Shown piece by piece: positions 34,518-47,668 of a stretch of 64,000 nt of DNA. The notes under the pieces are model-generated. The model did not search any database. It had not been told where the DNA came from and worked only from the letters and a program-made list of their open reading frames with translations. Position 1 is the stretch's first letter, and every line of letters begins with the position of its first letter. The DNA comes from Silene latifolia (Eukaryota; Streptophyta; Magnoliopsida; Caryophyllales; Caryophyllaceae): the NCBI RefSeq assembly GCF_048544455.1, contig NC_133536.1, forward strand, positions 196,977,325-197,041,324. Reading direction: 5' to 3'. The translations under genes were made by a program, and so were the position numbers.

Positions 34518-36081
34518 TCAAATCTGGTCTTGAGCTTTCTCTTGTTCCGCTGTCAACTTAGATGCTCGACTCTTGTCCTTGATCCCTTTGATGGTCTGCC
34601 TCCATCCCGAGGTAGTCCTCTGAGGATCTACGCCAGTGATGAAGGTCGATGAATCGAATTGTCTTTTATTAACTTCGTTAATAAGAGGAGTACATTCTAG
34701 AGCAAGACTCCCGACTTGAATTTCATTCTTCGGGCTTGGCAAGAATTCAAAGCAATCCACAAATATTTTCCCGATAAACACCCCTTTCAAGTGACATGGG
34801 CGGATAAGATGGGAATAATCGACATTGTCTTCGACAAAAACAAAGTTAGCGTGATCGCCAAATGGATTGGTGATGTTATTGGGTTTAACAGTTGGGATCG
34901 GGAGTGTTCCACTCTCAATCATGTCTTGAATTTCGTGCTTCAGTCGATAGCACCTTTCAAGATCATGGCCTTTCCCTTGATGAAAGGCACGAGGGGCATT
35001 TGGTTTATACCATTTACCTTGTTGATCAGTAGGAGGGTCCGGAGTTGGACCAATAGGCTTCAGCTTTCCTTGGGCTATGAGCCTTTGGAAAGCGTATGTA
35101 TAAGTGCATCCAATATCGGTGAATGCCCTAGGTGTTTGGCGTTGCGACTTCTTCGATTGCCCTTCTAAGAGATTGATGGCTTCATCAATATGGGTCGTTG
35201 CTGGGGCTTTTGTCTTAGATGACGAGGCCCCTTGGTATCCTTTTGGCTTTTCAGCCTCTGCCCTTATGACATCATCTTCTACCTTTATCCCGATTCTTAT
35301 CAATTCTTTGAAAGAGCCAAAATTCTGGTATTTCAGAGCATTGCGGTAAATAGGTCGTAGATTCTTTACGAACTTATCTACCATTTCAACTTCATCAGGC
35401 TTCTTGGCTAGTTTCACGCTTTCAGCGCGCCATCTTGCAAGGAATTCAGTAAAGCCTTCTTTTTCTTTCTGTGTCATCACCTCCAATGTTCTTATGTTGG
35501 TTTGAATCTCGACATTGTCGGATAGTGCTTGCGAGAACTCCACCGTAATTTCTTCGAAAGTGGGGAAGTTCTTAAGGTCCAGATTGTAGAACCACGCCTT
35601 CGGTGTTCATCCGGAGATTGGGCGAAGATTTCGAGAGCATGTCGGCAGTACTCCTTCAATTTAAGTACCCCTTATAGGCCTTAACATGGTGGATTGGATC
35701 TTCTGTGCCCTTAAACTTTGGGATATCAGTGAGTACCATGTTTGTGGGCAACTTATCCTGAACTGGGGCATATGCCCTAGCATTTTCGTAGTGGATGTTC
35801 TTCCCCTGGGAGAGTTTCAGACGGTCTTCGGTGAACTTGAACCGTTTCTCCAGATCAGTCAGAGGTGGGGTAAATGGAGGGGAATCTTCACCCAGCTTAG
35901 ATTCGATTGCATCCATGCGGGTCATCATGAGGTTCACGGCCTCAGTGAGCTTGTTAACAGCATCTTCCATTGCTTGACGTCGGGTTTTTGGTGGCCTTTC
36001 TACAAGAAAACCCCGAACTGAGTCAATATTCGAAAGTGAGAGCCCCTGCACACTTAAGGACACGACACCAACTTGACTCAA
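34518..36081 (-). pseudogene. gag: gag of Tat/Ogre-like element, frameshifted
   Basis: The N-terminal part (36081-35656) has a predicted helical stretch (MEDAVNKLTEAVNLMMTRMD) and the gag core start DIPKFKGTEDPIHHVKAY. After a frameshift near 35630 the core continues (AWFYNLDLKNFPTFEEITVEF) into 35543-34518, with FLARWRAESVKLAKKPDE, FVKNLRPIYRNALKYQNF, AFQRLIAQGKLKPIGP and HQGKGHDLERCYRLKHEIQD. These match Tat-lineage gag (capsid, then a H..GH..ERC.. zinc-like motif). It ends at 34518; the protease/RT that should follow is absent. Confidence 0.8.
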
Positions 36082-37085
36082 ACAAAGACTCGACTTAAGA
36101 CTGACTAACCAAAATGGTTCGACTCACGGTTGGATTTAGACCTCGATTCGTTTTAGACTCGACAAAACGACACGACCCAAACCATTATAAATCGGTTATA
36201 AACCGGACTCGGTGTGACTAAACCCGTGATTGGACTAACATAGTCCTTAGGTTCGAGTGAAACGCCCTAAATGGCCTAGCTTGGACGTTTCTGTGGACTA
36301 TCCTAGACCAATTGGTCGACCCACATGACTCGAAGCCCAAGAAGTGAGCTTGGGTGACCCAACAAGGTCGTGTTCTAGACTCTCGGAAACGAAACACGCC
36401 TGGCCAAACACGGCCAGGACCCGGACACGACTCAACGCATTTCATGCTTGGTTAAGGTTCGAGAGGCATTTTGGATTGATTTTGAAAAACGAAGGATTGA
36501 TTTGAAAGTGAGTTTTGAAATGGGCGAATCTTTATATAAAAGCTCATTTTGGGCCGAAACATCTAGTCCTATTTGGGCAGCATTCCGCGTTTTTAAAACC
36601 ATGCTATTTTGAAAGTAAGTTGTTCAAAAGTTCGGTTTTGAAATCGATATGGAAAATTTTGAAAAGACTCGGGAAAACACCTTGCACATTGTCATTCTCA
36701 TGTTATAAGGGTGTATGCTCCTAGACATCTCTAAGTCTCGGCAAGTCTTCAACAAGAAGGTCTATGCCCTCCATCCTTTTGCGGTCTTATAGAGCAAGGG
36801 CCTTTAGGTAGAGTACCTAGAAGAGCATCCCCACCATCAAGAACCACGCGAGGCAGAGCGGAAGCAAGCAATGTGCGAGTTCCTGGCATAGTGGGACGTC
36901 GCCCCCCACGCATCACAAAGAAACGCTAGGACGGCCCGGGAAAATCCTTAAGGGTTTATGCATGAATCGTAGCACTATGAGTAATGTTTTACTTTCCAAT
37001 ACTTTCTTTTCAAGTTTCACCTCGGAGGAAAAGACCCTAGAAACAAAGTGTAACTAGTCCTCTTTTCCCCAGTGAGTCGCCAAAT
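36082..37085 (-). other. 5' leader of Tat-like element with primer-binding site
   Basis: Untranslated leader between the 5' LTR and gag; the primer-binding site is at 37067-37084. No convincing ORF. Confidence 0.6.
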
Positions 37086-40000
37086 CGTGGACAAGGCCCT
37101 CGGGATCTGCGTCCGCGGGATCCACACTAGGCATAATCGACTCGAGGTTCTTTCGAATCGAATTAAGACAAATTAGAGTCGCCACCAAGTTTTTTGGGAA
37201 CTTGGAACCGTTCAAGTCTACTTTACACCTTTCATCGAAAAGCATAAAGCCAATCGACTACGAGTGATTAAAGATAAAGACTTGTACCCTATATCACTCG
37301 ATTTGAATGACTCTCGTAATCCAATGGTATTTAGACGGATCCACAAACCATAGATCTTGAGTAAGGGGTGAGGGTACGTGTTAGGAAGCCCATAAGGACA
37401 CCTAACCCCGCCCGTCAATAACGGCCTCTACTAAGTCAAGTGTCGGATTTCAAACAAGGTCATAGCTACTACGATATATGATATGCAAACATCGTTTTTT
37501 AGAACCCTAACATGTGAAGTTTCTATGTCGATTTAGATGCAACTAAACTAACTTTGTCAAAGTTGTAATTTAGCATGTGGGTTGATTGATCTAAAAACAT
37601 ACAAACGAAACAAACAAGGCTTGATGGGAATGGGGGAGCCGTTGGGATCTATCCTATTACAACCCAGGCATTTCATGCCGACACAACGATAAATTAAAGA
37701 TACAACTCGATCTAAAATACAATGCTATACACAAAACCGTACACGACGCATTACACGGCCATTCGGCCTAGGAAAACGTGCACAAAGAGGGGTGGCCCAC
37801 GGCTTACATGACTCACGGCCTTGGGTCACTCCTCGTAATGTGTGCTTTCACTTAATCTCATCGAATTAGACATAGGGCTACGCACCAAAGCATGCATTAG
37901 CATAAATCGGGCCATGTTGCTTTAAACAACATGCGATTTACTACGCTCTTACATAAATTGGGGCACAACCATCTAACCAAACAAGACTAAGGTTTTTGGA
38001 AGAGGCTTTGACTCGATAAAAGAAAGCTAACTTGAAAATTACAACTCGATGAACAAACGATAAATTACAAGCGACAAAACAATAAAGAACAAACGATGTA
38101 AAACGAACGAAACAAGAAAGACCAAAGGACACGGCCAAGCCATGGCCACTCTAGACACGGCTACCCTAGGTCCTAGGTCAGGTTCATTAGCTAGATAGAT
38201 TTGCGAAACAAGTTCGAAAGCGGGCTAGAAAACAAGTTAGAAACGACGTTGATCGATTTGAAAAGATACCTTGCAAACGCGCATTCTACACGGCCTAAAG
38301 GGGTCAAATTAGGTCAAGTTTGCTAATTAATTTAACTCATCGAGTGTTAATAAGAAGGTGCTAATCACGCACTCTTATACTAACGAGAAATTAGGTGGAA
38401 GAGAGAGATGCGTTCAATTAAGTTACAGAATTGTTAGTTGATTTTTAAAGCTATGTCGATGTACCCTAACGTGTCTAATTAGGTTATTAAATTGATCTAA
38501 TGTCATCTAAATGAATTATATGTTAACAATCAGAGGTCAAACTAACATGTGAATGGTCCTAAGGTGGGTCGAATTACATGAAACAAAAGAGGGGTCAAAA
38601 GCGAAGAGCGAAGTCAGAATTCGTTTTATTAATGACCTACCTTGAACACGAGGATATGTAAATGAGACGGGGGTGTACGACCGACTGATGTAGCGGTTTC
38701 TTTCCCATCTCAAGTCAACGCGGGTGTTCATGGTGGTACTTTAACTCATACTCGGACTAAACTAGTTTCGTAGTTAATGATAACAATCGATAAACAAAAA
38801 CGATAAACAAACAAAAACGAACGATAAGAAAACAAACATAAAAAACGGAATAAAATGGAGAAAGAGGAGGATTTGATGCACCCTCAACCTACATGTATCG
38901 TTGACGCCGTCTTGGGTCGTAATCGATGGTCGATTTTATCTCGAGAGGCCGTCGTCGACGAAGAAACAAAGCAAACAACACGTTTTTTGCAAATCTGGAC
39001 AGCAACTTTCAAACTGCGATTTCTCTCTCGTTTCACGGTGAAAATTCGATTTAAAAGATGTTTTGAAAACTAGAAAGAGAGGAGAACAGAGATCTTAAAA
39101 CAATCCCTGCTCGTTTTGAGTTATTGGGCACGAAAAACGAGCACAAACAGAACTGGACAGACAGGAAAAGCCGCGAAAACAGAGTGTATAACACTCTGTT
39201 TTTCGAGGGAATTCGTGTACTCTCAAGGGCAATTTGGCTCGTAAATCTTTGTCTAATGTGTAGATGGATGTTGTATGGTTAATTTGGAACAAGAAAATCG
39301 AATTTTGATGGAGGTTTGAAGGGAGAACGAAGGGTTTCAAAGAGGACACACAAACTGATTCTCAGTTTGTAAGTCGGTTTTGTCGAGGGTTTTTGAGAGG
39401 CAATTAGGGTTTGTTTCTGGAGTTTAAAGCTTGTGAATGACGGTAGTATGTAGGGAGAACTTAGAGGAATGAATGTATGGCAAAGGGGGGGTATTTATAA
39501 GGAGTTAAGGTAGGGTTTTAGAGGGGAGAGGCAGACGGGCTCCGTTTGCACATAGCTGTTGTCCAGCAGCTTTTGTGAGGGTTTGAGAGGTTTTGTGAGG
39601 GGTTTTCTTGGTGGTTAAGCTAAGGTAATATGGGTAGGATACTAGGGTATGGTTTAGGATTAATGGGCACGGGTTTTGGTGGTATTTGGAGCGGGTTTTG
39701 GGCTCGGGATTGAGCACGCAAAACAGGGGGGCTGCTTATTATGCGGGCTGTTTGGGGAGGATTTGGGACGGGATTTGGGCCGTGGTAAAGGGGGTTCGAA
39801 CTGGGGTTGGATGGGTAGAGGCTTAGGTTGGTTAGTGTACTCGAGATTCGTGCCAACTCGCAAAGAAAACGGGCTCAAAATCCGAGCTGTAATCGAGCTC
39901 CAAAACGCGTGGTTAAAACGAGTTTTCGATTTTCAAATTCGATTTTTCAAATCAAATTAACACATTAAAATTAATGATTTTTCAAATCAAATACACTCAT

Positions 40001-40274
40001 AAAATGATTTTTCAAATTAATTATTTATTTTATTTTCAATAAAATAAACTCGAGAAAATAAATTCAAAATAAAATAAAATGAACTTACCTTAAAAAAGCT
40101 TTAATTTAAATATCATTTAAATTAATAAAATACTCCGTCGACAACGCTCATTCTACATCGTAAAACGAGCCCAAATAATGACAATGACAACTAAAGAATA
40201 CATGTGTCCTATCATCATCGGGTGTTTGTCGGGTTCTCTATAAATTCCAATATCGACGGATACGGGTATCTACA
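37086..40274 (-). repeat. 5' LTR of Tat-like element
   Basis: 3189 bp. Its first plus-strand base is C where the other copy has T; otherwise the border is identical. Confidence 0.9.
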
Positions 40275-40365
40275 GAATGGAATATTTGATAGCCAATATG
40301 ATAGATCTACAAATTTGGGGGAATGGAAGGAAGAAATATGGAAATGGTATTAATTTAAACCATCT

Positions 40366-43300
40366 CTATATTTGCAAGCCAACAAAAAAGCCAATTAAAC
40401 CATCTCTATATCTGCCCATTTTATTACTATTGTCAATCCATTCACCTTCATCATGGTCCTCACGTACGTATGTTAATGAATCTTCTGCCTCATCATCAAT
40501 AGTATTCTGATTTTGAAAATTTTTGGTAGCTGCCCTTTCTTCCACCTCACCATCTTTATCATAATCATCAATCTCATGTCGAGCTCTCGGTGTTATAACA
40601 ACTGACCTTCTCTTATCAGCTGGATCAGTCACATAGAACACTTGTTTTACTTGACTTGCCAATATATATGGATCTTCATTGTGCCCATGCTTATGAAGGT
40701 TAACCAAAGTAAATCCTAACTCCTCATATTCAACCCCAACATGAGAATCAACCCAATCGCATCTAAAAACCGGTATAGAGAAAGCCGAATAATGTAACTT
40801 TATGATCTCTTGAATGACCCCATAGTAAATCATTTTACCACACACAAGGTTCTTATCTTTAGCACTAGCAAAATGCATAGCCTCGGCTTCCACTGTTACC
40901 CTACTATTTTGCATAATACTGTTTTCATCTTGTTCCCTTGTGTAAAATGTGCAACCATTTATCACATATCCAGAATAGAAAGAGGCATTGAAATTAGGTC
41001 CATAAGCTAAACTCTTAAGACGGTCAGATATTAGATGGGTTGAATCTTCAAGTTTTCTCGTAACTGTATCCTTCAACCAAGTGTTAAATGTTTTGCTATG
41101 TTCGCTGAGTAATGATTTCTCACTTGCCCTTCGATGTTTTTCACGCAAAAAGGCAATGTGTTTATGAATATATGGTGTAACTTCATCCTCATTAAAAAGA
41201 ATATAAGTGTGAGCCTTATGCCACTTCTCATAAGACAAGTCAAGTTCCTTACGACCTAATGTCCCTTTTCCATTAATTCTTCCAGTATGTCGTGATATGG
41301 GAAGCCCAATAGTCTTTGCATTTCCTAGAAATTCACTATTATATTTCACAGCATCTTCACAAAGTACCCGCTCGGCTATACAACCTTCAGGTCTAAAGTG
41401 ATTCTTCACATACCCTTTATAAGTTTTCATTTCTCTTTCAAAAGGGTATTGATTTCGTAAATACACGGGACCACAAAATCTCACCTCCCTCACCAAATGA
41501 ACAGTCAAATGAATCATGACATCAAAAAATGACGGAGGAAAATACATCTCTAATTGGCACAATATGACTACAATTGAACTTTCCAAGGAATCTAAGTCTT
41601 TAGGGTCTATGACTTTGCTGTATATGGCATTAAAAAAAGAACACAGTTTGATAATAGTAGAACGAACATTTTTAGGTAAAATGGAGCGAATTGCCACTGG
41701 ATTAAGTGTTGCATCAAAACATGGCAATCATGAGACTTAAGACCCACAAGCTTCAAATTTTCCATTGAAACTAGACTCTTGATATTTGAAGAATAACCCT
41801 CTGGCACTTTCACACCAGCTAAACACTCACAAAACTCTTTTTTCTCTTTTCTCGACAATGTGTATGCAGCTGGAGGCAAAAAAATTTTGTTGTTCCTTTC
41901 AACAATGTGTAGTTCTTTTCTAATCCCGAGTTCTTTTAAGTCATCTCTAGCACTCACACCATCTTTTGTCTTTCCCGGAATATTCAAAAGGGTACCAACT
42001 AAGCTATCACACACATTCTTTTCAATATGCATCACATCTAAAGAATGCCTCACAAACAAAAATCTCCAATAAGGCAGGCGCCAAAACACGGAACATTTCT
42101 TATATCCTTGTTTAGGAAGGATGGATCCATTGGTCTTTCCAAATACAGTCTGAATGTTTTTCACTTTCTCAAACACCTCTACCCCAGTTAAGACTCTTGG
42201 ACGTCCTTTATTTTCTTGTTCCCCATTAAACGCCCTTTTCAACTTTCTGTAAGAATGACCATACAGTAAAAATCTGCGATTATCCAGGTAAATATTTTTC
42301 CTAGAAGATTTAAGCCACTTTCTTGTGGTACCATCTTCACATATAGGACATGGTGCTTTTCCTTTGACAGTATAACCAGACAAATTACCATATGCGGGAT
42401 AATCTTGGATAGTGCAAAATAACATTGCTCTAAGGTTAAATGTCTCTTTTCGATAAGCATCATAAACTTGTTCCCCTGTTTCCCATAAAAACTTCAGTTC
42501 ATCAATGAGAGGCGCTAAGTACACATCTATGTCATTTCCTGGTTGTTTAGGACCAGAAATTAATAAGAAAAGCATGTATTTCCGTTTCATACATAACCAA
42601 GGAGGTAGGTTGTAGGTAACTAAAATTACTGGCCAAGTACTATAGGTTGTACTAAGGGAACGAAATGGATTCATACCATCAGTGGATAATGCAAGTCGTA
42701 AGTTTCGTACTTCTTTACCAAACTCGGGAAATTTTCCATCAATAAACCTCCAATGTGGTGAATCGGCTGGATGTCTAAGTTTATCATCCTTAATTCTTTC
42801 AAAATGATGCCATAACAACAATTCCGCATCTCTAGCATTCAAAAAAAGACGATGAAATCTTGGTATAATAGGAAAGTACCACAAGACCTTAGCTGTGACT
42901 CCTTCCTTCTTGTACCGTGAAACATTGCAAGTAGGGCAGTTTTTCAATAAAACATATTCATTACGAAATAATACACAATCATTACGGCAAGCATGAATTT
43001 TCTCATAAGGTAAACTCATTGAACACAAAATCTTTTTTGCCTCATATGTCCTACTCGGAAAGACATTATCATCCGGAAGCATATCTTTTACTATTTCAAG
43101 TAATTCCGTGAAACCCGTATCACTTAAACCATGACTTGCCTTCAAATTATATAATCTTAGTACACTAGACAATCTTGTATATTTTTTGCAGCCTGTGTAT
43201 AAGGGCTTCTCTGAATCACCTAACAACGCTTCAAATGTAGCCGGATTTTCATCAAATTTATCTTGAACTTCCCGTAGCATATCCTCAATCCTATGACCCT

Positions 43301-43580
43301 CATTAATAGTACGATTCTCATGTACATTATCCGTATGAGTTTTTTCTTTATCTTCTCCATGCCAAATCCAAACGGTATATGTTCTATCAAAAGCATATTT
43401 TCTTAAGTGATTAAGTATTTCGTCAACTTTTTTATGCAAAAACTTATGGCATTTAAAACAAGGACATGGTAACCTAGTACGGCCTTTAGAATTCTCAACT
43501 GCGAAATTGATAAACTCCTTTACCCCAGCTATATATTCAGGGTCACCAGGTTTCGATGTGGAAATCTATCTCCGATCCAT
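40366..43580 (-). pseudogene. TNP2-type CACTA transposase, stop plus frameshift
   Basis: This enzyme would cut and insert elements with CACTA ends. ATG 43580 (MDRR) is followed at once by TAG (43566-43568), where relatives usually have Trp. Then comes the transposase-associated domain (LPCPCFKCH, KVDEILNHLRKYAFDRTYTVWIWHGE), the long TNP2 core (CPTCNVSRYKK, ALSTDGMNPF, YNLPPWLCMKRKYMLF, APLIDELKFLWETG, CTIQDYPAYGNLSGYTVKG, DVMHIEKNVCDSLVGTLL) and, after a frameshift near 41700, the C-terminal domains (MYFPPSFFDVMIHLTVHL, GPVYLRNQYPFEREMKTYKG, CIAERVLCEDAVKYNSEFLG, FYGVIQEI-like GVIQEIIKLHYS, CDWVDSHVGVEYEELGFTLV). It is nearly full length but disabled by at least two lesions. Confidence 0.9.
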
Positions 43581-43721
43581 ATGACCATATCTACACACAC
43601 CATTTACCATACAAGGAAAAAAAAATCAAACTAAGATATGTTTTGCATTTTCATTTTTACATATAATCAAGTTTGTGATAATTCCACCATTGCTAGTATA
43701 CACATCATTTCCAAATGAGGG

Positions 43722-44746
43722 TGTAGACACCGAAATTTTATATTTTGGTATCTATTTATTTTAACAAAATATTTAGTATTTAGAGATAATTATCAATAAA
43801 TAGTGTGATAATATCTTAGATATTTTAGAAATCTTTATCTTGCCCTCTAAGCCAGCTACAACTATAAATACCCTACAATCTCTAGGGTTAGAAGAAGAGC
43901 ATAGATGGATTAAGTCTCAAACGACCCCGTCTTCCTACTACCAAATTGTAGGTAGAATGGAATAAGTCACAAAAAGACCCCATCTTTTCTCCCTACGAGA
44001 TTAAGTCGATAAGACCCTCGTAGCCCTATCAAAACCCTAAATCCTTAGAGATGGAATCAAGATAGTTACGGAAATTGTAACCCTTAATCTTTCAATAATA
44101 AAACTCTTGTTTACCGTATTATTTTTGTACCTCTTTATTGTTTATCGCAGGTACAAATTTTATGGTTTACAAATTGGCACGCTCGGTGGGACGATTTTCG
44201 CTTTTCATCTCCATTCTCCAAGGGTCAAATTCAGTAGCAGATTAGAGACGAAGTTGCAACCGTCATCAAAGTCTCTACAACCAGTCTCGAGGGGGCATTT
44301 GTAGACACCAAAATTTTATATTTTGGTATCTATTTATTTTAACAAAATCTTTAGTATTTAGAGATAATTATCAATAAATATTATGATAATATCTTAGATA
44401 TTTTAGAAATCTTTATCTTGCCCTCTAAGCCAGCTACAACTATAAATACCCTACAATCTCTAGGGTTAGAAGGAAAGCAGATGGATTAAGTCAAACGACC
44501 TCGTCTTCCTACTACCAAATTGTAGGAGGATGGAATAAGTCACAAAACGACCCCATTATCTCCCTACGAGAATAAGTCGATAAGACTCTCGTATACACTA
44601 TCAGAACCCCAAACCCTAGAGATGGAATCAAGTGATCTACGAAAGTTGTAACCCTCAATCTTTCAGTTATAAAATAAAAATCTTGTTTCCATATTATTTT
44701 TGTTCCTCTTTATTGTTTATCGCAGGTTCAAATTTTATGGTTTACA
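43722..44746 (+). mobile_element. TRIM (miniature LTR retrotransposon)
   Basis: Two LTRs of about 450 bp (43722-44171 and 44300-44746), beginning TGTAGACACC and ending ATGGTTTACA, enclose only 128 bp. The interior starts with TTGGCACGCTCGGTGGGAC (44174-44192), in primer-binding-site position, and ends with GAGGGGGCATT before the second LTR. Flanks GAGGG (43717-43721) and AAGGG (44747-44751) match at 4 of 5 bases. No coding capacity. The LTRs differ at several per cent of positions. I did not assign the priming tRNA. Confidence 0.88.
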
Positions 44747-46590
44747 AAGGGATAATAAATCCCAGTCTATTTTGAGAGTTTGGATTAATAGTATAAATTT
44801 TAAGGAGCAGTAATTTTTCCTCTAAGAAAGGATAATACATTACCCACCCATCCCCCTGAGTTTTTAGGGTGATAAAAAAAGTAGCGCTCACTGCCCTTCT
44901 GATTAGATTTTTACTTAATCGTTTTAGTAGTTTGCTGCACTTCTCACGTAACTTGCCAATCCAACAAATTGACCATGTAACTTGCATTATTTCTTTGCTG
45001 ATGAATTGAAATCTCAATTTTCTCATTCAGCTGCTACTAATGATGAACTTGTTTCTTATGTTTTGCATCATCCTAAATCCTAATTATATATGGATATTTT
45101 TTTTTTTGGTTTAGAATAATGGCTTTTAATGCTGTTGGTAAAATATGTACGGGATTCTTAACAAGTACTTCATATTATACTTGTGTGTTTTTTTGCTGTA
45201 CTTATATTGCATAGAGTTGTATTCACTACTCTTGTATCAAACCTAGGAAGTCATTACTCTAGTCATGAATATTTTTAAGCCAAACCTACTACTAGAGGTA
45301 AGTTTTCCCCCTCTATTAAACTCCCTCGTAATTATCCCACGAGAATAATTTCCACCCGAATCATTCCAAGGATTCGGGGTAAGCCCTAAGAGTAATTGTG
45401 TCGATATATATAAAGTTAAATTTTATTTGTACAAGTAACTTTTGCTATATAAGCACTTCAATGTTAGTCTGACTATGCAAAGGAATTTTATCACTAATCT
45501 CCTGCTTTCATTTCATTTGCCCATAGCACAATTCTTTTCAATTTACTGAAGTTACCAATGAAATATCAGCAACCTCCCTCTCTATATGTCTGATATGGTT
45601 TCCGACTAGTCAGTAAACAAACAAGGATACAATTACTACACCAATACTACCAATCTCAATTCTCTATTTATAATAAACAATTAAATTTTGACTAAACATT
45701 AACAAAAATAATCAACTTAAGTACAATTATACAACACCATATAACAAACCCAGGTTGTTGAAAAGCAATTCAAGGAACACATAAACTTGATATGAGTACA
45801 ATTGTTGTGATTCACACAATAAAGAGAAAGAATTACACAAACCTAGAATAAAGAGGCGAATAGTAGCCGTCCCCGATTGTATGTCGATCAGCAGCTACAA
45901 CCGTGGTGAATCAAATTAGGGAAAAATATGAACCGCCGTCAAGAAGAATAGGAATCAGTTACACAAGAACTTTTTCGCGCGAAAACAATTTTGGTGTAAA
46001 TATTTGTCGCAGGTTGGAGAAGGTAGGGTTTAATTTTTTACTAAAATGAAAAAGTAAAGGGATTTTTAAAAAAATATTAGCTTTGGACTGAATGATACAG
46101 TTGAGGAAGGTGAATATTCTAGTGGGTGGTGGGGTTTAGTCAAAGCTAAAGAGATTAGTTTTTATTATTATTAATTAATTAAATTGTAAATTAAAATCAA
46201 GGAAACCAGATTTTGAAAGAACACATTTCTTATTTTAACATTGCAAACTAGTTATATTAAAACACCGGTGTCTTATGTTAAGAAACCGGTTAAAAAAAAA
46301 AACAGGTTTCTTATAAATGATGCCTTGGACCTTTTTTGTAGTAGTGTATGCTAATTTATATTTTCAACATTTAAATTAAACATAAACTTTTCAAAGATTA
46401 ATAATTTCCAATATATATTTGATTAACCATCTATTTATCATTTTGCTTTTTTTTTTTTATCATTCTGCTTTGTTTAATTCTTTGCTATATATTTGATAGA
46501 CCGGCCATGTTTGATATGGGATATGGGTCACTCTTATCAACCCAGTACAAATAACAACTGTCCTCTTAAATTTTTTTAACCCTAGTATTA

Positions 46591-46691
46591 TCTCTATATA
46601 AAGTGTCCATCTAACCTTTTCATCTCACCCATCACAGCCGTCATTTGAATCTCGTAACTAGTTTTATTACCCGTGAAATTCACGGGACTAG
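46591..46691 (+). mobile_element. Helitron-like 3' end
   Basis: Hairpin CCCGTG-AAATT-CACGGG (46670-46686) is followed by CTAG (46688-46691) and T. TCTCTATATAAAGTG at 46591, preceded by A, could be a 5' end of a roughly 100-bp internally deleted copy, but this is uncertain. Confidence 0.5.
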
Positions 46692-47668
46692 TTATGTTAT
46701 CACGTGATGGTGTTATACAATGCCGGATTTGCGATAACACTGGGCCCTACGGACAAAAGGGACTCGTAAGAAGAAAAAAAATTATTAGCCAATACGTACA
46801 TTGTCATAATATATCATCAAAATATATTTATTGTTATGCATATGGCCACAAGTTACTAAACGTTTGCCACAATTTATTATTATTTTGTCACGAATATTGC
46901 TACGTTTGTTAGTGTTTTGCAGCGATTATTGTTATTATTGTTTTCTATTTTTTTTCCTTTTTTTTTTATTATTATGCTCCCTCCGACTCGGTCATTTTTC
47001 TACCTTTTATTGTTATTTCATTAAAAAGAATCGATCTATGTAATTAATTCAACCTAAATTTTTATTTTTCAAAAGAAAAATTTCTATATTTTTGTTTGCG
47101 AACTATACTTCAACGTAGATTGAATGGTTAACATTATTTTGAAAGAATAATGTCTAGCCTTATAATAATATTTATAGATTTGTCAGGTAATTATTCCGTT
47201 TTTCTTCCGATTCTTTTCCTTAGATCTTGAATGTTTTCCGATGCTTTTCCTCTTCAGATCTTTTACCTTTTTTCAATATCTTATTTTTGCCCTTTTTATT
47301 GTTTGTTATTCTGGTTATTTAGCTCATTGTATGATGCATCTGTCTGACTTCAACTAGAACTCAGGTAGAATCCTGGCTAGATACTATTTCTCTTGTTAAC
47401 CTGGATGATGATGGCAAGTTCTATCGCCAAATTCAATAACCCTATTTTTATTTGATTTGGTTTGAATAAGTTTAATACAAAATTAGGTTACAAAATCGAA
47501 TATTGCCAACGGGTGTTGTGTATAGTTTCTAATATGATTTATCGATTAGGTTTGTAGCCTATTTATTGTTGTTGCTAGATTTACATACTGAGATTATGCT
47601 ACGAATCTAACTTACATTAGAATCATCGTAATGTTGAGATTATGCTATTACCCTTATGATTTTTGTAG
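46692..47668. other. AT-rich stretch, no gene seen
   Basis: No supported coding region. CTCCCTCCGACTCGGTCATTT near 46979 resembles a lone Stowaway end without a partner. Confidence 0.5.

Larger units (their letters stand above)
28440..40274 (-). mobile_element. Tat/Ogre-like LTR element with gag only
   Basis: LTRs of about 3.2 kb (28440-31621 and 37086-40274) are flanked by GAATG (28435-28439 and 40275-40279). On the minus strand the right LTR is 5' and is followed by TTTGGCGACTCACTGGGG (complement of 37067-37084), resembling the Tat/Ogre primer-binding site. The polypurine tract AGTGGGGGCTC adjoins the left LTR. The 5.5-kb interior has a damaged gag (34518-36081) and no protease, RT or integrase. 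The LTRs differ mainly by single bases and one indel cluster (30490-30545 against 39137-39199), indicating recent insertion. The two LTRs make up over half of the element. Confidence 0.9.
40366..46346 (-). mobile_element. Damaged CACTA (En/Spm-type) element with TNP2 transposase, one end found
   Basis: The right end TTTTTTGTAGTAGTG (46332-46346) is the complement of CACTACTACAAAAAA, with subterminal AAGAAACCGG / AGGTTTCTT words at 46260-46315. The transposase reads leftwards from 43580 to 40366. No CACTACTAC end was found on the left between the transposase and the Tat-like element or beyond it, so the element is probably truncated. A TRIM sits upstream of the transposase at 43722-44746. Positions 44747-46331 are AT-rich upstream sequence with no gene. 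Confidence 0.8.

Noticed and set aside
46976..47000. Stowaway-like end CTCCCTCCGACTCGGTCATT
   Set aside because: No inverted partner or TA-bounded second end found nearby.
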